Assembly: GCA_030998015.1 (NCBI GenBank)
Contig: JARWMV010000093.1
Span: 1 to 59,146, forward strand
Source: Ceratorhiza oryzae-sativae
Taxonomy: Eukaryota; Basidiomycota; Agaricomycetes; Cantharellales; Ceratobasidiaceae
DNA: 59,146 nucleotides
Direction of reading: 5' to 3'
In this document: piece after piece, positions 1-8,877 of the stretch
How the letters are laid out: every line of letters begins with the position of its first letter
Position numbering within the stretch: the first letter of the stretch is position 1
Position numbers and translations under genes: made by a program
Notes under the pieces: model-generated
Seen by the model: only the letters and a program-made list of their open reading frames with translations
Databases searched by the model: none
Told to the model about the DNA's origin: nothing

Positions 1-1
1 T

Positions 2-274
2 GTTTTAAGTAAATTATTCGGTAAAAATGTTAAATTGCAATTAGTGAGATTATACAACCCTTTCAAAGACAGTAAAATCTTAGCTCAACTTATTGGATTA
101 AATGGTAAAGATTATAAATTCTATAAAATAGAAGATATGCTATTTTCACGAGCAGTCATAAATAAAAATTTAAATAGAAATAGTAATCTAATCGAATTTA
201 CTCAAATGGCTACTATCCTTAACGGAATTAAAATAAGATTAGCGGGTAGACTTATAACTCAAAACATTGTACCT
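2..274 (+). CDS. rps3: rps3 exon 1, 5'-truncated (mitochondrial ribosomal protein S3)
   Basis: The frame is open from the window edge, so the N-terminal part lies outside. The protein is a component of the small mitoribosomal subunit. The visible 91 residues match the fungal mitochondrial S3 pattern: a KLFGKNVKLQLVRLYNPF stretch, then DSKILAQLIGLN, and a closing LAGRLITQNIVP. This corresponds to the family's GRL-x-x-Q-x-x-VPR-x-TV block near the C-terminus. The exon breaks inside that block, after the Pro codon ending at 274, where group I intron sequence begins. The last exon base is T, as expected for group I splicing. The reading frame continues into the intron and feeds the intron-encoded endonuclease. 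The remaining C-terminus is at 2878-3018. AT-rich codon use is typical of fungal mtDNA. Identification rests on motif memory and on the matching downstream exon. Confidence 0.82.
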
Positions 275-736
275 GCAGAGTGTCTTGGGAAGACACTTGA
301 GTGGGTGAAACTATCAAACTCCGGGGACACCCTAAAGCCTATGGTACCAAGCTATAGTGGAAACACTATAAGTGGCTGGAGTAATTACCCAGGTACGGTA
401 ACAAGCCATAGGATGAATGAAAATGAAATGGGTTATCGCGGATCTAAATCAGTCTCGCAATCAATCGAGGCTGTAAAAGAGCAACGAGTAGACGGTAGTT
501 ATTGCATTAGACCTACTATAAATACAATGCAATTAAGGTGTACTCTAATGGGTTTCGAAAGAAACTATCAATTCAAAATCCCTTCTAACCAGTTAAACAA
601 AGCACTATTTTCTACTTCTATTCAAGAACCTGTTCTAAATCCGTGGTTGGTGTCAGGACTTACCGACGCAGAGGGCTGCTTTACTATTACAATTAGTCCA
701 AGCTCTAAAATGAAAACTAAATGGAAAGTATCAATA

Positions 737-988
737 CCCCGCTTATCGGCTAAAATCTTAGGTGTAACCCAAGATTTCAGCCGATGCGCGTAGACCCGAG
801 GGGTTTGGTTATCGAGGCCGCGTTCGCGGCGAGGTATTGCGAGGTACCCTGGAACTTTCAGTTCCAGGGTACCTCGGAATCAGACGCCGCGCGCACGCCA
901 GGGCCGCCTTGGCTTGATTATTGACCTTAAGGTCAATATGAGCCAAGCTTGCTTGGCTTAAGCCAGGGCGTTCGCAGGCGTGCACGGG
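737..988 (+). mobile_element. A element with TCAATA duplication (reference description of the family)
   Basis: Mosaic of independent hairpins: an opening module (here TCGGCTAAAATC...GATTTCAGCCGA), GAGGCCGCGTTCGCGG, GGTACCCTGGAAC with its inverse, a CGCACGCCAGGGCCGCCTTGG arm with an optional ATTGACCTTAAGGTCAAT hairpin, and the end GTTCGCAGGCGTGCACGGG. TCAATA lies at 731-736 and 989-994. Removal of the element and one copy restores KVSI/SFSMN in the rps3-intron endonuclease. Confidence 0.92.
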
Positions 989-1465
989 TCAATAAGTTTT
1001 TCAATGAATTTACATATTAAGGATATGGCTTTATTAGAAAAATTGAGATACACATTAGGTGTAGGTACAATCAGAACATCTAAAAATGGCTTGGCGATGT
1101 TTTCTGTGACGTCTGTTAAAGGATTGCAAGTAATTGTTGATCATTTTGACAAATATCCACTTATTTCAGCCAAGTCAATTGACTTTTTAATATTTAAACA
1201 ATGTTTTGAAATCATACCCCCCGCTTAGGGTCAACCAGCATTGTATTTATATATAAATACATGCTGTTGACCCGTGGGTATGGTTATCGAGGCCGCGTTC
1301 GCGGCGAGGTATTGCGAGGTACCCTGGAACTTTCAGTTCCAGGGTACCTCGGAATCAGACGCCGCGCGCACGCCAGGGCCGCCTTGGCTTGATTATTGAC
1401 CTTAAGGTCAATATGAGCCAAGCTTGCTTGGCTTAAGCCAAGGCGTTCGCAGGCGTGCACGGGTC

Positions 1466-1637
1466 CCGCCGGCGTTAGAGGGAATCCTAAAGATTCCCTC
1501 GTAGAAAATGACGACCGTTCGTCATTTTCAGCCGGCGGCTAAATATCGATATTATGCCGCGCACTAGCAATCGCAAACGGTTGCGATTGCTCACGTTGGT
1601 TGGTGGGACAAGTCCCACCAGCAACTAACGCGCGCGG
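1466..1637 (+). mobile_element. B element, 172 bp (reference description of the family)
   Basis: Two consecutive Y-shaped folds. Fold 1: stem cgccggc/gccggcg enclosing hairpins gagggaatc...gattccctc and aaaatgacga-ccg-ttcgtcatttt. Linker 'taaatatcgatatta' (itself partly palindromic). Fold 2: stem ccgcgc/gcgcgcgg enclosing agcaatcgc...gcgattgct and gttggtggga-caa-gtcccacc with its flanks. Larger forms (212, 222 bp) differ only by extra sequence in the loop of the first hairpin. No coding capacity. Here it abuts the A element 1217-1465. Confidence 0.93.
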
Positions 1638-1948
1638 AAACATTTGACATCGGAAGGTATGTTAAGTTTAGTAGCTTTAAGAAGTTCTCTAAACTGGGGT
1701 CTTTCCGATAGCTTGAAAAAAGCTTTCCCAAATATTGTTCCTGTTAATAGACCTAATTATGTTTTTAAAGGTATCAGTGACCCAAATTGGCTGGCTGGAT
1801 TTGCCAGTGGTGAAAGCTCCTTCCAAATTATTACTAGCCCATCTAATTCGGTTGCTAATGCGGTCGATAACGTAAGGTTGAAATTTAGCATAATTTTAAA
1901 TATTAGAGAGAAGGACCTTATTGAAGGGATAGCTCTTTTCTTAAAGTC

Positions 1949-2330
1949 CCGCCGGCGTTAGAGGGAATCCTAAAGATTCCCTCGTAGAAAATGACGACCG
2001 TTCGTCATTTTCAGCCGGCGGCTAAATATCGATATTATGCCGCGCACTAGCAATCGCAAACGGTTGCGATTGCTCACGTTGGTTGGTGGGACAAGTCCCA
2101 CCAGCAACTAACGCGCGCGGGCCCCCGCTCTATCGGCTAAAATCTTAGGTGTAACCCAAGATTTCAGCCGCCCTGCCTAGAGAACTGCGCTTTAGCGCAC
2201 GTCTTGGCAGGGGTAATAAAGCGGAGGGTCAACGACCCGTGGGCATTGTTAACGAGGCCGCGTTCGCGGCGAGCCGCGCGCACGCCAGGGCCGCCTTGGC
2301 AAGCCAAGGCGTTCGCAGGCGTGCACGGGT
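1949..2330 (+). mobile_element. B + short A composite
   Basis: B 1949-2120, short A 2121-2330, inside the rps3-intron endonuclease after LFLK. Confidence 0.88.
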
Positions 2331-2877
2331 CATACTGAATTGGTAGATCCTTCAGTAGTAACTATTTCTAAGAGTTATTACATTTCAGGTGAAACCGTCG
2401 ACCCCCCAAACTGCTATTCCTTGACAATTCCTTAGGAAATGTCAAGGATTGATGTTTGGGGGGCAGACGTCAATCTCCCGTCGGTATACAAATTACTAAA
2501 TTTTTAGATGTTGTTAATTTAATAATACCATTTTTCGAAAAGTATGGAATAGTCGGAATTAAAAGCTTAGACTTTATTGATTTTAAAAAAGCAGCTGACA
2601 TTATTAAAAGTAAGAAGCATCGAAGTCCTGAAGGTTTCAATGAAATCTTAAAATTAAAATCAGGTATGAATCGAAACAGAGAATGGTAATTATTAATTTT
2701 AAACTTGCTAATTTTTTGATTTTGTTCTAATAACCCACAGCCAATCTTAGGATGAAATGGAAGGATCCAAAACCACCCCCAAACAATGCAGCGTAGCTGC
2801 ACATGTTTGGGGGTGTTTTTGGAAACATTTTTGGATTAATATCTTTGTTCAACTGTATGATAAATTTGAACGCCATG

Positions 2878-3018
2878 AAAAATACGGTGACTTTTGTTGA
2901 AAGAGGAGGATTCGCAAAAGGATATAACAACCTAAGTGATTGCTCAACATTTACTGCTAAAAATAAATTAGGTACTTATTCAGTTAAAGTATGGCTTTCT
3001 CATAAAGTAACTAACTAG
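2878..3018 (+). CDS. rps3: rps3 exon 2 (C-terminus of ribosomal protein S3)
   Basis: 46 codons plus TAG. The start follows a G at 2877, as expected for a group I 3' splice site, and joins exon 1 in frame to give ...NIVP/KNTVTFVERGG.... The end reads ...STFTAKNKLGTYSVKVWLSHKVTN, matching the usual fungal S3 C-terminus (sSF-T-kNKLGa-t-KVW). No mini-element lies inside the exon. A D hairpin (about 2774-2815) ends 60 bases upstream, still in the intron. Confidence 0.8.
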   Translation, partial: KNTVTFVERGGFAKGYNNLSDCSTFTAKNKLGTYSVKVWLSHKVTN

Positions 3019-4064
3019 CCCATAATAAGTTTTTGGCTTCAGCCCTGAAGGGCTCCTAACCCGACCGTGACCCTTGGGCAGCGCTCTTTGATCGCGCCTT
3101 TAGGCGCGGCCTAAGCGCTGAACGCACGCGAGGATTGGAGTCCGGAGAGGGCCCGGTCAGCCCAAATTTCGATCTAATTTAAATTACAGCCTTAAATATC
3201 CGCCGGCGTTAGAGGGAATCCTTCCACGCAAGATTTATAAATTTATAAATCTTGCTGGACCGAAAGATTCCCTCGTAGAAAATGACGACCGTTCGTCATT
3301 TTCAGCCGGCGGCTAAATATCGATATTATGCCGCGCACTAGCAATCGCAAACGGTTGCGATTGCTCACGTTGGTTGGTGGGACAAGTCCCACCAGCAACT
3401 AACGCGCGCGGGCCTTCGCAAATCCGCCAATGGAACATTGGCGGGGTATTTAGAGTTCTCAGCGCTTAGGCCGCCCTTCGGGCGATCAAAGAGCGCTGAG
3501 AAGCGCGGTAGCTTTAGGTTTGACAAACCCCGATTGTTTAAGCCCCCGGTCACTACTGACCCCCAAACATGTGCAGCTACGCTGCATTGTTTGGTGGGCA
3601 GCAACCCCCCGATATTGTAATGCCCGCCGGCGTTAGAGGGAATCCTAAAGATTCCCTCGTAGAAAATGACGACCGTTCGTCATTTTCAGCCGGCGGCTAA
3701 ATATCGATATTATGCCGCGCACTAGCAATCGCAAACGGTTGCGATTGCTCACGTTGGTTGGTGGGACAAGTCCCACCAGCAACTAACGCGCGCGGCAATG
3801 TCGGGGGTCACCCCCCAATGATTGCAATCATTGGGGGTCTCCGGTCATGACCCTCCGTGTGCGGGGACTCTGCCGCCCGTGTCGGCCTTACCCTATCTCG
3901 TGTCAACTATGTTGACCGAGATAGAGACCAGATTAGATTAATTTACTACTGCAGCTGCCTCGTAGGGCACCGAAGAGGGCTAGGGTATTGGCGGCCGTGT
4001 CAATTTCATTGACCGGGCGCCAATACTTGGACGCGTTACGCACAGGAGCGCTGCATTAGATCTG
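3019..4064. other. Intergenic stretch made of GC hairpins and two B elements
   Basis: No gene seen. It contains the hairpin module around 3083-3122 (GCGCTC...GAGCGC type), B copies at 3200-3411 (212-bp form) and 3624-3795, the hairpin 'ccgccaatggaacattggcgg' at 3424-3444, a D hairpin at about 3560-3600, 'atgattgcaatcat' at about 3818-3831, and a GTCAAC/GTTGAC hairpin inside 'ctatctcg...cgagatag' at about 3893-3924. The outer edge of the first palindrome is at 3200. Confidence 0.7.
3624..3795 (+). mobile_element. B element, 172 bp
   Basis: Placed between 'cccccgatattg' and 'caatgtcggggg', as at 42439-42610. Confidence 0.9.
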
Positions 4065-4136
4065 GCATCTTTAGCTTAATTGGTATAGCAACTGCCTTCG
4101 AAGCAGTCTGGTATTGGTTCAAATCCAATAAGATGT
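4065..4136 (+). tRNA. trnR: tRNA-Arg (anticodon UCG)
   Basis: 72 nt cloverleaf: acceptor gcatctt/aagatgt (first pair G-U), D stem gct/agc, anticodon stem actgc/gcagt around loop cttcgaa giving TCG, T arm attgg-ttcaaat-ccaat. No CCA is encoded. Second copy at 29586-29657. Confidence 0.93.
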
Positions 4137-4405
4137 TTATCGGCTTTATGACATCTGTTAGGTAAATTTAATTTTAAGGTCTTAAAATGAAAATTTGGGC
4201 ATCTACGAAGCAGGACGCCTAATAATTTTTCTCCTCTGGATGGAGGGAGGGCCTCCCAACTGCGGTCCTTAAGGAAAAATAGGGGGATCTATAGATCCCA
4301 ACCGTGAGGCTATGCACTCCAAACTAAAGTATGTTCTAGATATACTAAAATTAATAAAAGAAGATACTTCCCCCTAAAATTTAAAAATTTGGAGCATGAA
4401 TTTTC
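4137..4405. other. AT-rich spacer between tRNA-Arg and tRNA-Gly
   Basis: No open frame. Contains a CCTCCC/GGGAGG-type hairpin (about 4226-4258) and 'ggggatctatagatccc' at about 4282-4298. Nothing recognised. Confidence 0.5.
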
Positions 4406-4476
4406 ATGAGTATAGTTAAGTTGGTATAACTTCTAGCTTCCACCTAGATATGATCAGTTCGAGTCTGATTACTCAT
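4406..4476 (+). tRNA. trnG: tRNA-Gly (anticodon UCC)
   Basis: 71 nt cloverleaf: acceptor atgagta/tactcat, D stem agtt/aact, anticodon stem tctag/ctaga with loop cttccac giving TCC, T arm atcag-ttcgagt-ctgat. Second copy at 29246-29316. A 3' fragment of a related tRNA lies at 6505-6537. Confidence 0.93.
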
Positions 4477-4507
4477 AACTCCTTCGCGCCAAAGGGTGCT
4501 TTACTCT

Positions 4508-4729
4508 CCGCGCGCGTTAGTTGCTGGTGGGACTTGTCCCACCAACCAACGTGAGCAATCGCAACCGTTTGCGATTGCTAGTGCGCGGCATAATATCGAT
4601 ATTTAGCCGCCGGCTGAAAATGACGAACGGTCGTCATTTTCTACGAGGGAATCTTTATGGGAGGTAGCCTGGACCATGAGACTCATGGTCAAGGCTACCT
4701 CATCTGAGGATTCCCTCTAACGCCGGCGG
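4508..4729 (-). mobile_element. B element, 222-bp form
   Basis: Downstream of tRNA-Gly. Carries the long apical insert with 'gaggtagcc...ggctacctc' arms. Confidence 0.9.
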
Positions 4730-5512
4730 AGGCCTAACCCTGTCGTCAGCTACTGAATGGCGACATTGCAATTGACCCCCAATGCCTTACAGCATGTTGG
4801 GGGGCAATTACCCAGGCATCCGCATTGGGAGGCCATTGCCTTGTTGGGGGTCTAAAGGGTCTAAGTTCTACTGATGCGCCGCATCCGCAGCCCATCTCTG
4901 TGTTAACTAGTTAGGTTTAACATTTCGTGAGAAATGCACCTAATTTGTTTGCGGAGGATTCTCCTATTAATAAAGGAGATCTCCATCACACGCAGAGGAC
5001 TTGGAAACCCAAATTGGGACTTATACAACCAACATTGTTAGATAAGTTCCAACTCATTCACTCTCAAAAGCGTTTAGTCTTAGAGAATGAAGAGGAAACA
5101 TGAAGTCATAAGATCGATAAATAAAAACCAAACCATGCTAAACACAAAACAAACTTATCTTTTTATTAAAGTAATAACCTTCGCATTATTAATCTATGTT
5201 GTTTATACTCAGTCAATTGACCCCCCAAACATGTGCAGCTACGCTGCATTGTTTGGGGGGGCAATTGCCCCCCAACATGCTGTAAGGCATTGGGGGTCAA
5301 TTGTTAGCGAATTACACTTTTATACTGGCCTAGTATTTTGCTCCAATTCGATAGCGCCCATTAAACCCACACGGCTAAGTAATGAACCTCAATTTAATTT
5401 TTCAAAAGAGTTAAAAGAAATAATCATTGGTCTTATTCTAGGGGATCTTAATGTTCAGAAAGATAAACGAGCTATTAATGGTAATGCTTGTTTGAGATTT
5501 CTCCAAAGTACT

Positions 5513-5684
5513 CCGCGCGCGTTAGTTGCTGGTGGGACTTGTCCCACCAACCAACGTGAGCAATCGCAACCGTTTGCGATTGCTAGTGCGCGGCATAATA
5601 TCGATATTTAGCCGCCGGCTGAAAATGACGAACGGTCGTCATTTTCTACGAGGGAATCTTTAGGATTCCCTCTAACGCCGGCGG
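5513..5684 (-). mobile_element. B element, 172 bp, in an endonuclease frame
   Basis: Inserted between the QST and EYL codons of the 5087 endonuclease. Precise removal restores the frame. Confidence 0.92.
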
Positions 5685-5998
5685 GAGTATTTAGAGTACC
5701 TTTATACAAAATTCCAAGATTATTGTTCTGTAGCTCCTAAAATCTTAACACCCCGACCTGATAAAAGAACGGGTAAAGTTTATCCTACTATAAGATTTCA
5801 AACTCATGCACTACCTTGCTGTAATGAATTCTTTGATTTATTCTATCCGGAGGGGAAAAAAATAATTCCTGCAAACATTGGGGATCTTTTAACTCCTCTG
5901 GGATTAGCTTTTTGGTTATGTGAGGACGGAACTTTCGAAAAATCAAGTCAAAGAGTGATTCTTTGTACAGAATCATTTGCAATTGACGAAGTAGAGGC

Positions 5999-6170
5999 CC
6001 GCGCGCGTTAGTTGCTGGTGGGACTTGTCCCACCAACCAACGTGAGCAATCGCAACCGTTTGCGATTGCTAGTGCGCGGCATAATATCGATATTTAGCCG
6101 CCGGCTGAAAATGACGAACGGTCGTCATTTTCTACGAGGGAATCTTTAGGATTCCCTCTAACGCCGGCGG
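5999..6170 (-). mobile_element. B element, 172 bp
   Basis: Ends the readable part of the 5087 endonuclease. Flanks are AGGC on the left and GCCT on the right. Confidence 0.9.
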
Positions 6171-6504
6171 GCCTTTAATTCCCCTAAATAACCTTTAGAT
6201 TTGCCTTCGCAAATCACCCCGCGGCAGTCCCCTGTCGTCTACTGACCCCCAAACATGTGCAGCTACGCTGCATTGTTTGGGGGGCAGTAGTAAAACTGGG
6301 GGGCCCGTCCAAGTATTGGCGCCCGGTCAATGAAATTGACACGGCCGCCAATACCCTTGCCAGGTTAAACTTGTTATTCTATTAATACTCCAATCCCCTT
6401 ACCTTGCGCCCACAATACTAGTTCTTGGAGTTCTTGGCATCTATCGGAAGTGCCTTAAATTCTAGAGGATACTAGTAGGTTGTAATCTTTGAGCCAGCCA
6501 AAAC

Positions 6505-6537
6505 GTAGATATCATCAGTTCGAGTCTGATTACTCAT
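6505..6537 (+). pseudogene. tRNA-Gly 3' fragment
   Basis: Repeats the T arm and 3' acceptor of the tRNA-Gly at 4406-4476 (tcagttcgagtctgattact block), with one change in the preceding bases. The 5' half does not fold into a partner acceptor, so it is a remnant. Mirror at 27185-27217. Confidence 0.7.
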
Positions 6538-6551
6538 ATCAAACAATCATA

Positions 6552-6755
6552 CCCCCGCTTAGGGTCAACCAGCATTGTATTTATATATAAATACATGCTG
6601 TTGACCCGAGGGGTAATGGATATCGAGGCCGCGTTCGCGGCGAGGTATTGCGAGGTACCCTGGAACTTTAAGTTCCAGGGTACCTCGGAATCAGACGCCG
6701 CGCGCACGCCAGGGCCGCCTTGGCTTAAGCCAAGGCGTTCGCAGGCGTGCACGGG
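6552..6755 (+). mobile_element. A element with TCATA target duplication
   Basis: Bounded by TCATA at 6547-6551 and 6756-6760. Modules in order: GGTCAACCAGCATTG...GACCC hairpin, GAGGCCGCGTTCGCGG hairpin, GGTACCCTGGAAC...GTTCCAGGGTACC hairpin, then GCGTGCACGGG end. Confidence 0.85.
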
Positions 6756-7125
6756 TCATAAGCAAATAGCCACATCTTTGATGTGGCTTATCTAGGGACC
6801 CCTGAATTGAGTGATGACATTTTTGTAAAAAATAAACAGTCAATTTGAAAAATTGAAATGTACATAAAATTAAATTACTGGGTCCCTTTAGAAGTATATC
6901 TTCAACAGGGATTCCCCTAATTTGTCATGTTTTAATCTGGGTGGAGACTATTTCCATCTGGAAGACGAAAAGAAAAATACAGGGACCCTTGTATTCCAAA
7001 ATAAAATAATCTATCATAACCATATAAAGTATGTACCCTGCTCTATTAGTGGTATCCGCCCTGTTGAGCGCGTAGGGTCTACTCTAAATACCCCGCCAAT
7101 GTTCCATTGGCGGATTTGCGAAGGC

Positions 7126-7337
7126 CCGCGCGCGTTAGTTGCTGGTGGGACTTGTCCCACCAACCAACGTGAGCAATCGCAACCGTTTGCGATTGCTAGT
7201 GCGCGGCATAATATCGATATTTAGCCGCCGGCTGAAAATGACGAACGGTCGTCATTTTCTACGAGGGAATCTTTCGGTCCAGCAAGATTTATAAATTTAT
7301 AAATCTTGCGTGGAAGGATTCCCTCTAACGCCGGCGG
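7126..7337 (-). mobile_element. B element, 212-bp form
   Basis: Apical insert with 'gcaagatttataaat' and its inverse. Preceded by the 'ccgccaatgttccattggcgg' hairpin, as at every 212-bp copy. Confidence 0.9.
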
Positions 7338-7365
7338 TGTATTTGGGGTGAATATTCTTGAAGTC

Positions 7366-7537
7366 CCGCGCGCGTTAGTTGCTGGTGGGACTTGTCCCAC
7401 CAACCAACGTGAGCAATCGCAACCGTTTGCGATTGCTAGTGCGCGGCATAATATCGATATTTAGCCGCCGGCTGAAAATGACGAACGGTCGTCATTTTCT
7501 ACGAGGGAATCTTTAGGATTCCCTCTAACGCCGGCGG
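7366..7537 (-). mobile_element. B element, 172 bp
   Basis: The immediate flanks are inverse of each other (gaagtc before, gacttc after). Confidence 0.9.
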
Positions 7538-7853
7538 GACTTCGTAATTTACCAGAAGGGAAAACGTAAGTAAAATAATGTGTATTGGGGTTAGAAAAGG
7601 ATATCGTATCATACCCCTGCCGGCCTTACCCTATCTCGTGTCAACTATGTTGACCGAGATAGAAACCAGATTAGATCGCACCATCTTACTATGGATCGGC
7701 CGGGGCTCGGCAGAGGCTTCAACTAGCTAGGGCCGAGTAAAGCAAAGCTTTACCCTACCCTAGCCCTCTTCGGACTCCACAGGATCCCTACTGACCCCCA
7801 AACATGTGCAGCTACGCTGCATTGTTTGGTGGGCAGCTAGTTGGGGTTATAAT

Positions 7854-8018
7854 GCCCCCGCTCTATCGGCTAAAATCTTAGGTGTAACCCAAGATTTCAG
7901 CCGCTAAAGCGGAGGGTCAACGACCCGTGGGCATTGTTAACGAGGCCGCGTTCGCGGCGAGCCGCGCGCACGCCAGGGCCGCCTTGGCAAGCCAAGGCGT
8001 TCGCAGGCGTGCACGGGT
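7854..8018 (+). mobile_element. A element, short variant
   Basis: Starts with the TCGGCTAAAATCTT...AAGATTTCAGCCG hairpin instead of the ATTTATATATAAAT one and lacks the GGTACC hairpin. Right flank is GGGTAATA, as in all copies of this variant. Confidence 0.8.
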
Positions 8019-8056
8019 AATAAAAAGACCGTAAAATGGGATGAATTGTCAACCTT

Positions 8057-8228
8057 CCGCGCGCGTTAGTTGCTGGTGGGACTTGTCCCACCAACCAACG
8101 TGAGCAATCGCAACCGTTTGCGATTGCTAGTGCGCGGCATAATATCGATATTTAGCCGCCGGCTGAAAATGACGAACGGTCGTCATTTTCTACGAGGGAA
8201 TCTTTAGGATTCCCTCTAACGCCGGCGG
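8057..8228 (-). mobile_element. B element, 172 bp, in an endonuclease frame
   Basis: Separates KTVKWDELSTF from EVNLLIKVLN. Flanks are CTT before and GAAG after. Confidence 0.9.
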
Positions 8229-8265
8229 GAAGTCAATCTTCTAATTAAGGTTTTAAATGAGTGGA

Positions 8266-8645
8266 ATTTAACCCTCGAGAATCGATGTAGATTTGCCTTC
8301 GCAAATCATCGATTCTCGGCGAGACGGCCGCGCTGGGTGCGCCCGAAAGGTGACCCGTGCACGCCTGCGAACGCCTTGGCTTAAGCCAAGGCGGCCCTGG
8401 CGTACGCGGGCGTCTGATTCCGAGGTACCCTGGAACTTAAAGTTCCAGGGTACCTCGCAATACCTCGCCGCGAACGCGGCCTCGATAACCACACCCACGG
8501 GTCGTCGACCCTCCGCTTTATTACCCCTGCCAAGACGTGCGCTAAAGCGCAGTTCTCTAGGCAGGGCGGCTGAAATCTTGGGTTACACCTAAGATTTTAG
8601 CCGATAGAGCGGGGGTGTGATTTATCCATTCGGGCGCACCCAGCG
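8266..8645 (-). mobile_element. A-type composite element
   Basis: Begins with CCTCGAGAATCGATG and 'gatttgccttcgcaaatc', then the full A module series in reverse, ending in the GATTTTAGCCGATAGAGCGGGGG arm and a short ATTCGGGCG / CGCCCGAA pair. Near-identical copies at about 10290-10665 and 31405-31707. Confidence 0.75.
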
Positions 8646-8673
8646 CGACGGAATGTTACGCAAATAAACAAAA

Positions 8674-8814
8674 CCCCGCTAATCGATACCCCTGCCAAGA
8701 CGTGCGCTAAAGCGCAGTTCTCTAGGCAGGGTGTAGATTTGCCTTCGCAAATCATCGATTAGTGGAGCCCTCCGCGCTTAGGCCGCCCTGCGGGCGATCA
8801 AAGAGCGCGGAGGG
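8674..8814 (+). mobile_element. C element, 141 bp, in an endonuclease frame
   Basis: Three nested hairpins: GCTAATCGAT...ATCGATTAG outer pair, CCCTGCC...GGCAGGG inner pair, then CTCCGCGC...GCGCGGAG. No target duplication is needed to restore the reading frame. Confidence 0.88.
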
Positions 8815-8877
8815 AATTGGTTATATAATTGTAATACCGTCTTATTCAATTTCTGTCTTACAAGAATTGTTAGCCAA

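Larger units (their letters stand above)
275..2689 (+). pseudogene. LAGLIDADG homing endonuclease in rps3 intron, split by GC elements
   Basis: Two-motif LAGLIDADG endonuclease that would cleave an intronless rps3 allele. The frame is continuous with rps3 exon 1. Motif 1 (NPWLVSGLTDAEGCFTI) is at about 637-690 and motif 2 (DPNWLAGFASGESSFQI) at about 1780-1830. The C-terminus (GFNEILKLKSGMNRNREW, stop at 2687-2689) is complete. Pieces in order: to 736; 995-1216; 1638-1948; about 2331-2398; about 2481-2689. Between them sit A (737-988, with TCAATA on both sides), A+B (1217-1637), B+A (1949-2330) and a D-type hairpin insert (about 2399-2480, CGTC on both sides). Removing the first two inserts rejoins ...KVSI/SFSMNLHIKD... 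and ...CFEII/KHLTSEG... in frame. The 1949-2330 junction is ambiguous by a few bases. As DNA it cannot be translated through, so I call it broken. Apart from the inserts I see no other disabling change. Confidence 0.82.
275..2877 (+). other. Group I intron in rps3
   Basis: The intron interrupts rps3 between the Pro codon and the K-N-T-V continuation. Group I core segments are visible between about 325 and 500: an 'actccggggacaccctaaag' segment at about 329-348, the hairpin ctatagtggaaacactatag near 352, and a 'gtaaaagagcaacgagtag' segment near 474-492. The last intron base (2877) is G and the last exon base (274) is T, both group I rules. It encodes a LAGLIDADG endonuclease in phase with exon 1. 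Length is inflated by GC mini-elements at 737-988, 1217-1637, 1949-2330, about 2399-2480 and 2774-2815. Exact subgroup not determined. Confidence 0.75.
5087..6192 (+). pseudogene. LAGLIDADG_2-type endonuclease, interrupted and 3'-truncated
   Basis: Reads KELKEIIIGLILGDLNV (motif 1, about 5402-5455), continues to ...ACLRFLQST, is cut by B at 5513-5684, and resumes with EYLEYLYTKFQDYCSVAPK. It then runs through a long middle to the second-motif region LTPLGLAFWLCEDGTFE (about 5890-5940) and the CTESFAIDEVEA block, where a second B (5999-6170) ends it. The usual C-terminal part (LINVLN... to PPMM-KIGL) is not found after this B, so the gene is truncated. A D-type hairpin composite (about 5217-5302, CAATTG at both ends) sits in the N-terminal part. 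The ATG at 5087 is only the first one available and is uncertain. Exact removal of the first B gives AGT ACT / GAG TAT, in frame. Mirror copy at 27530-28635. Confidence 0.75.
6193..8018. other. Element-rich spacer without intact gene
   Basis: Holds a D hairpin (about 6244-6285), the tRNA-Gly remnant (6505-6537), an A element (6552-6755 with TCATA at 6547-6551 and 6756-6760), an AT-rich module around 6890-6930 that recurs elsewhere, B copies at 7126-7337 and 7366-7537, GTTGAC hairpins near 7630-7660, a D hairpin (about 7795-7835) and an A element at 7854-8018. No coding sequence recognised. Confidence 0.65.

Noticed and set aside
5087..5220. Hydrophobic N-terminal stretch (TYLFIKVITFALLIYVV) as a separate membrane protein
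   Set aside because: It runs into the endonuclease frame after a D composite and has no features of a known mitochondrial gene. Treated as the uncertain upstream part of that frame.
8293..8592. Many 60-126 codon open frames inside the GC elements (for example 8293-8592, 10141-10521, 42598-42978)
   Set aside because: They recur with each repeat copy on either strand, have low-complexity Arg/Ala-rich products and start or stop at element borders. They are by-products of GC-rich repeats.
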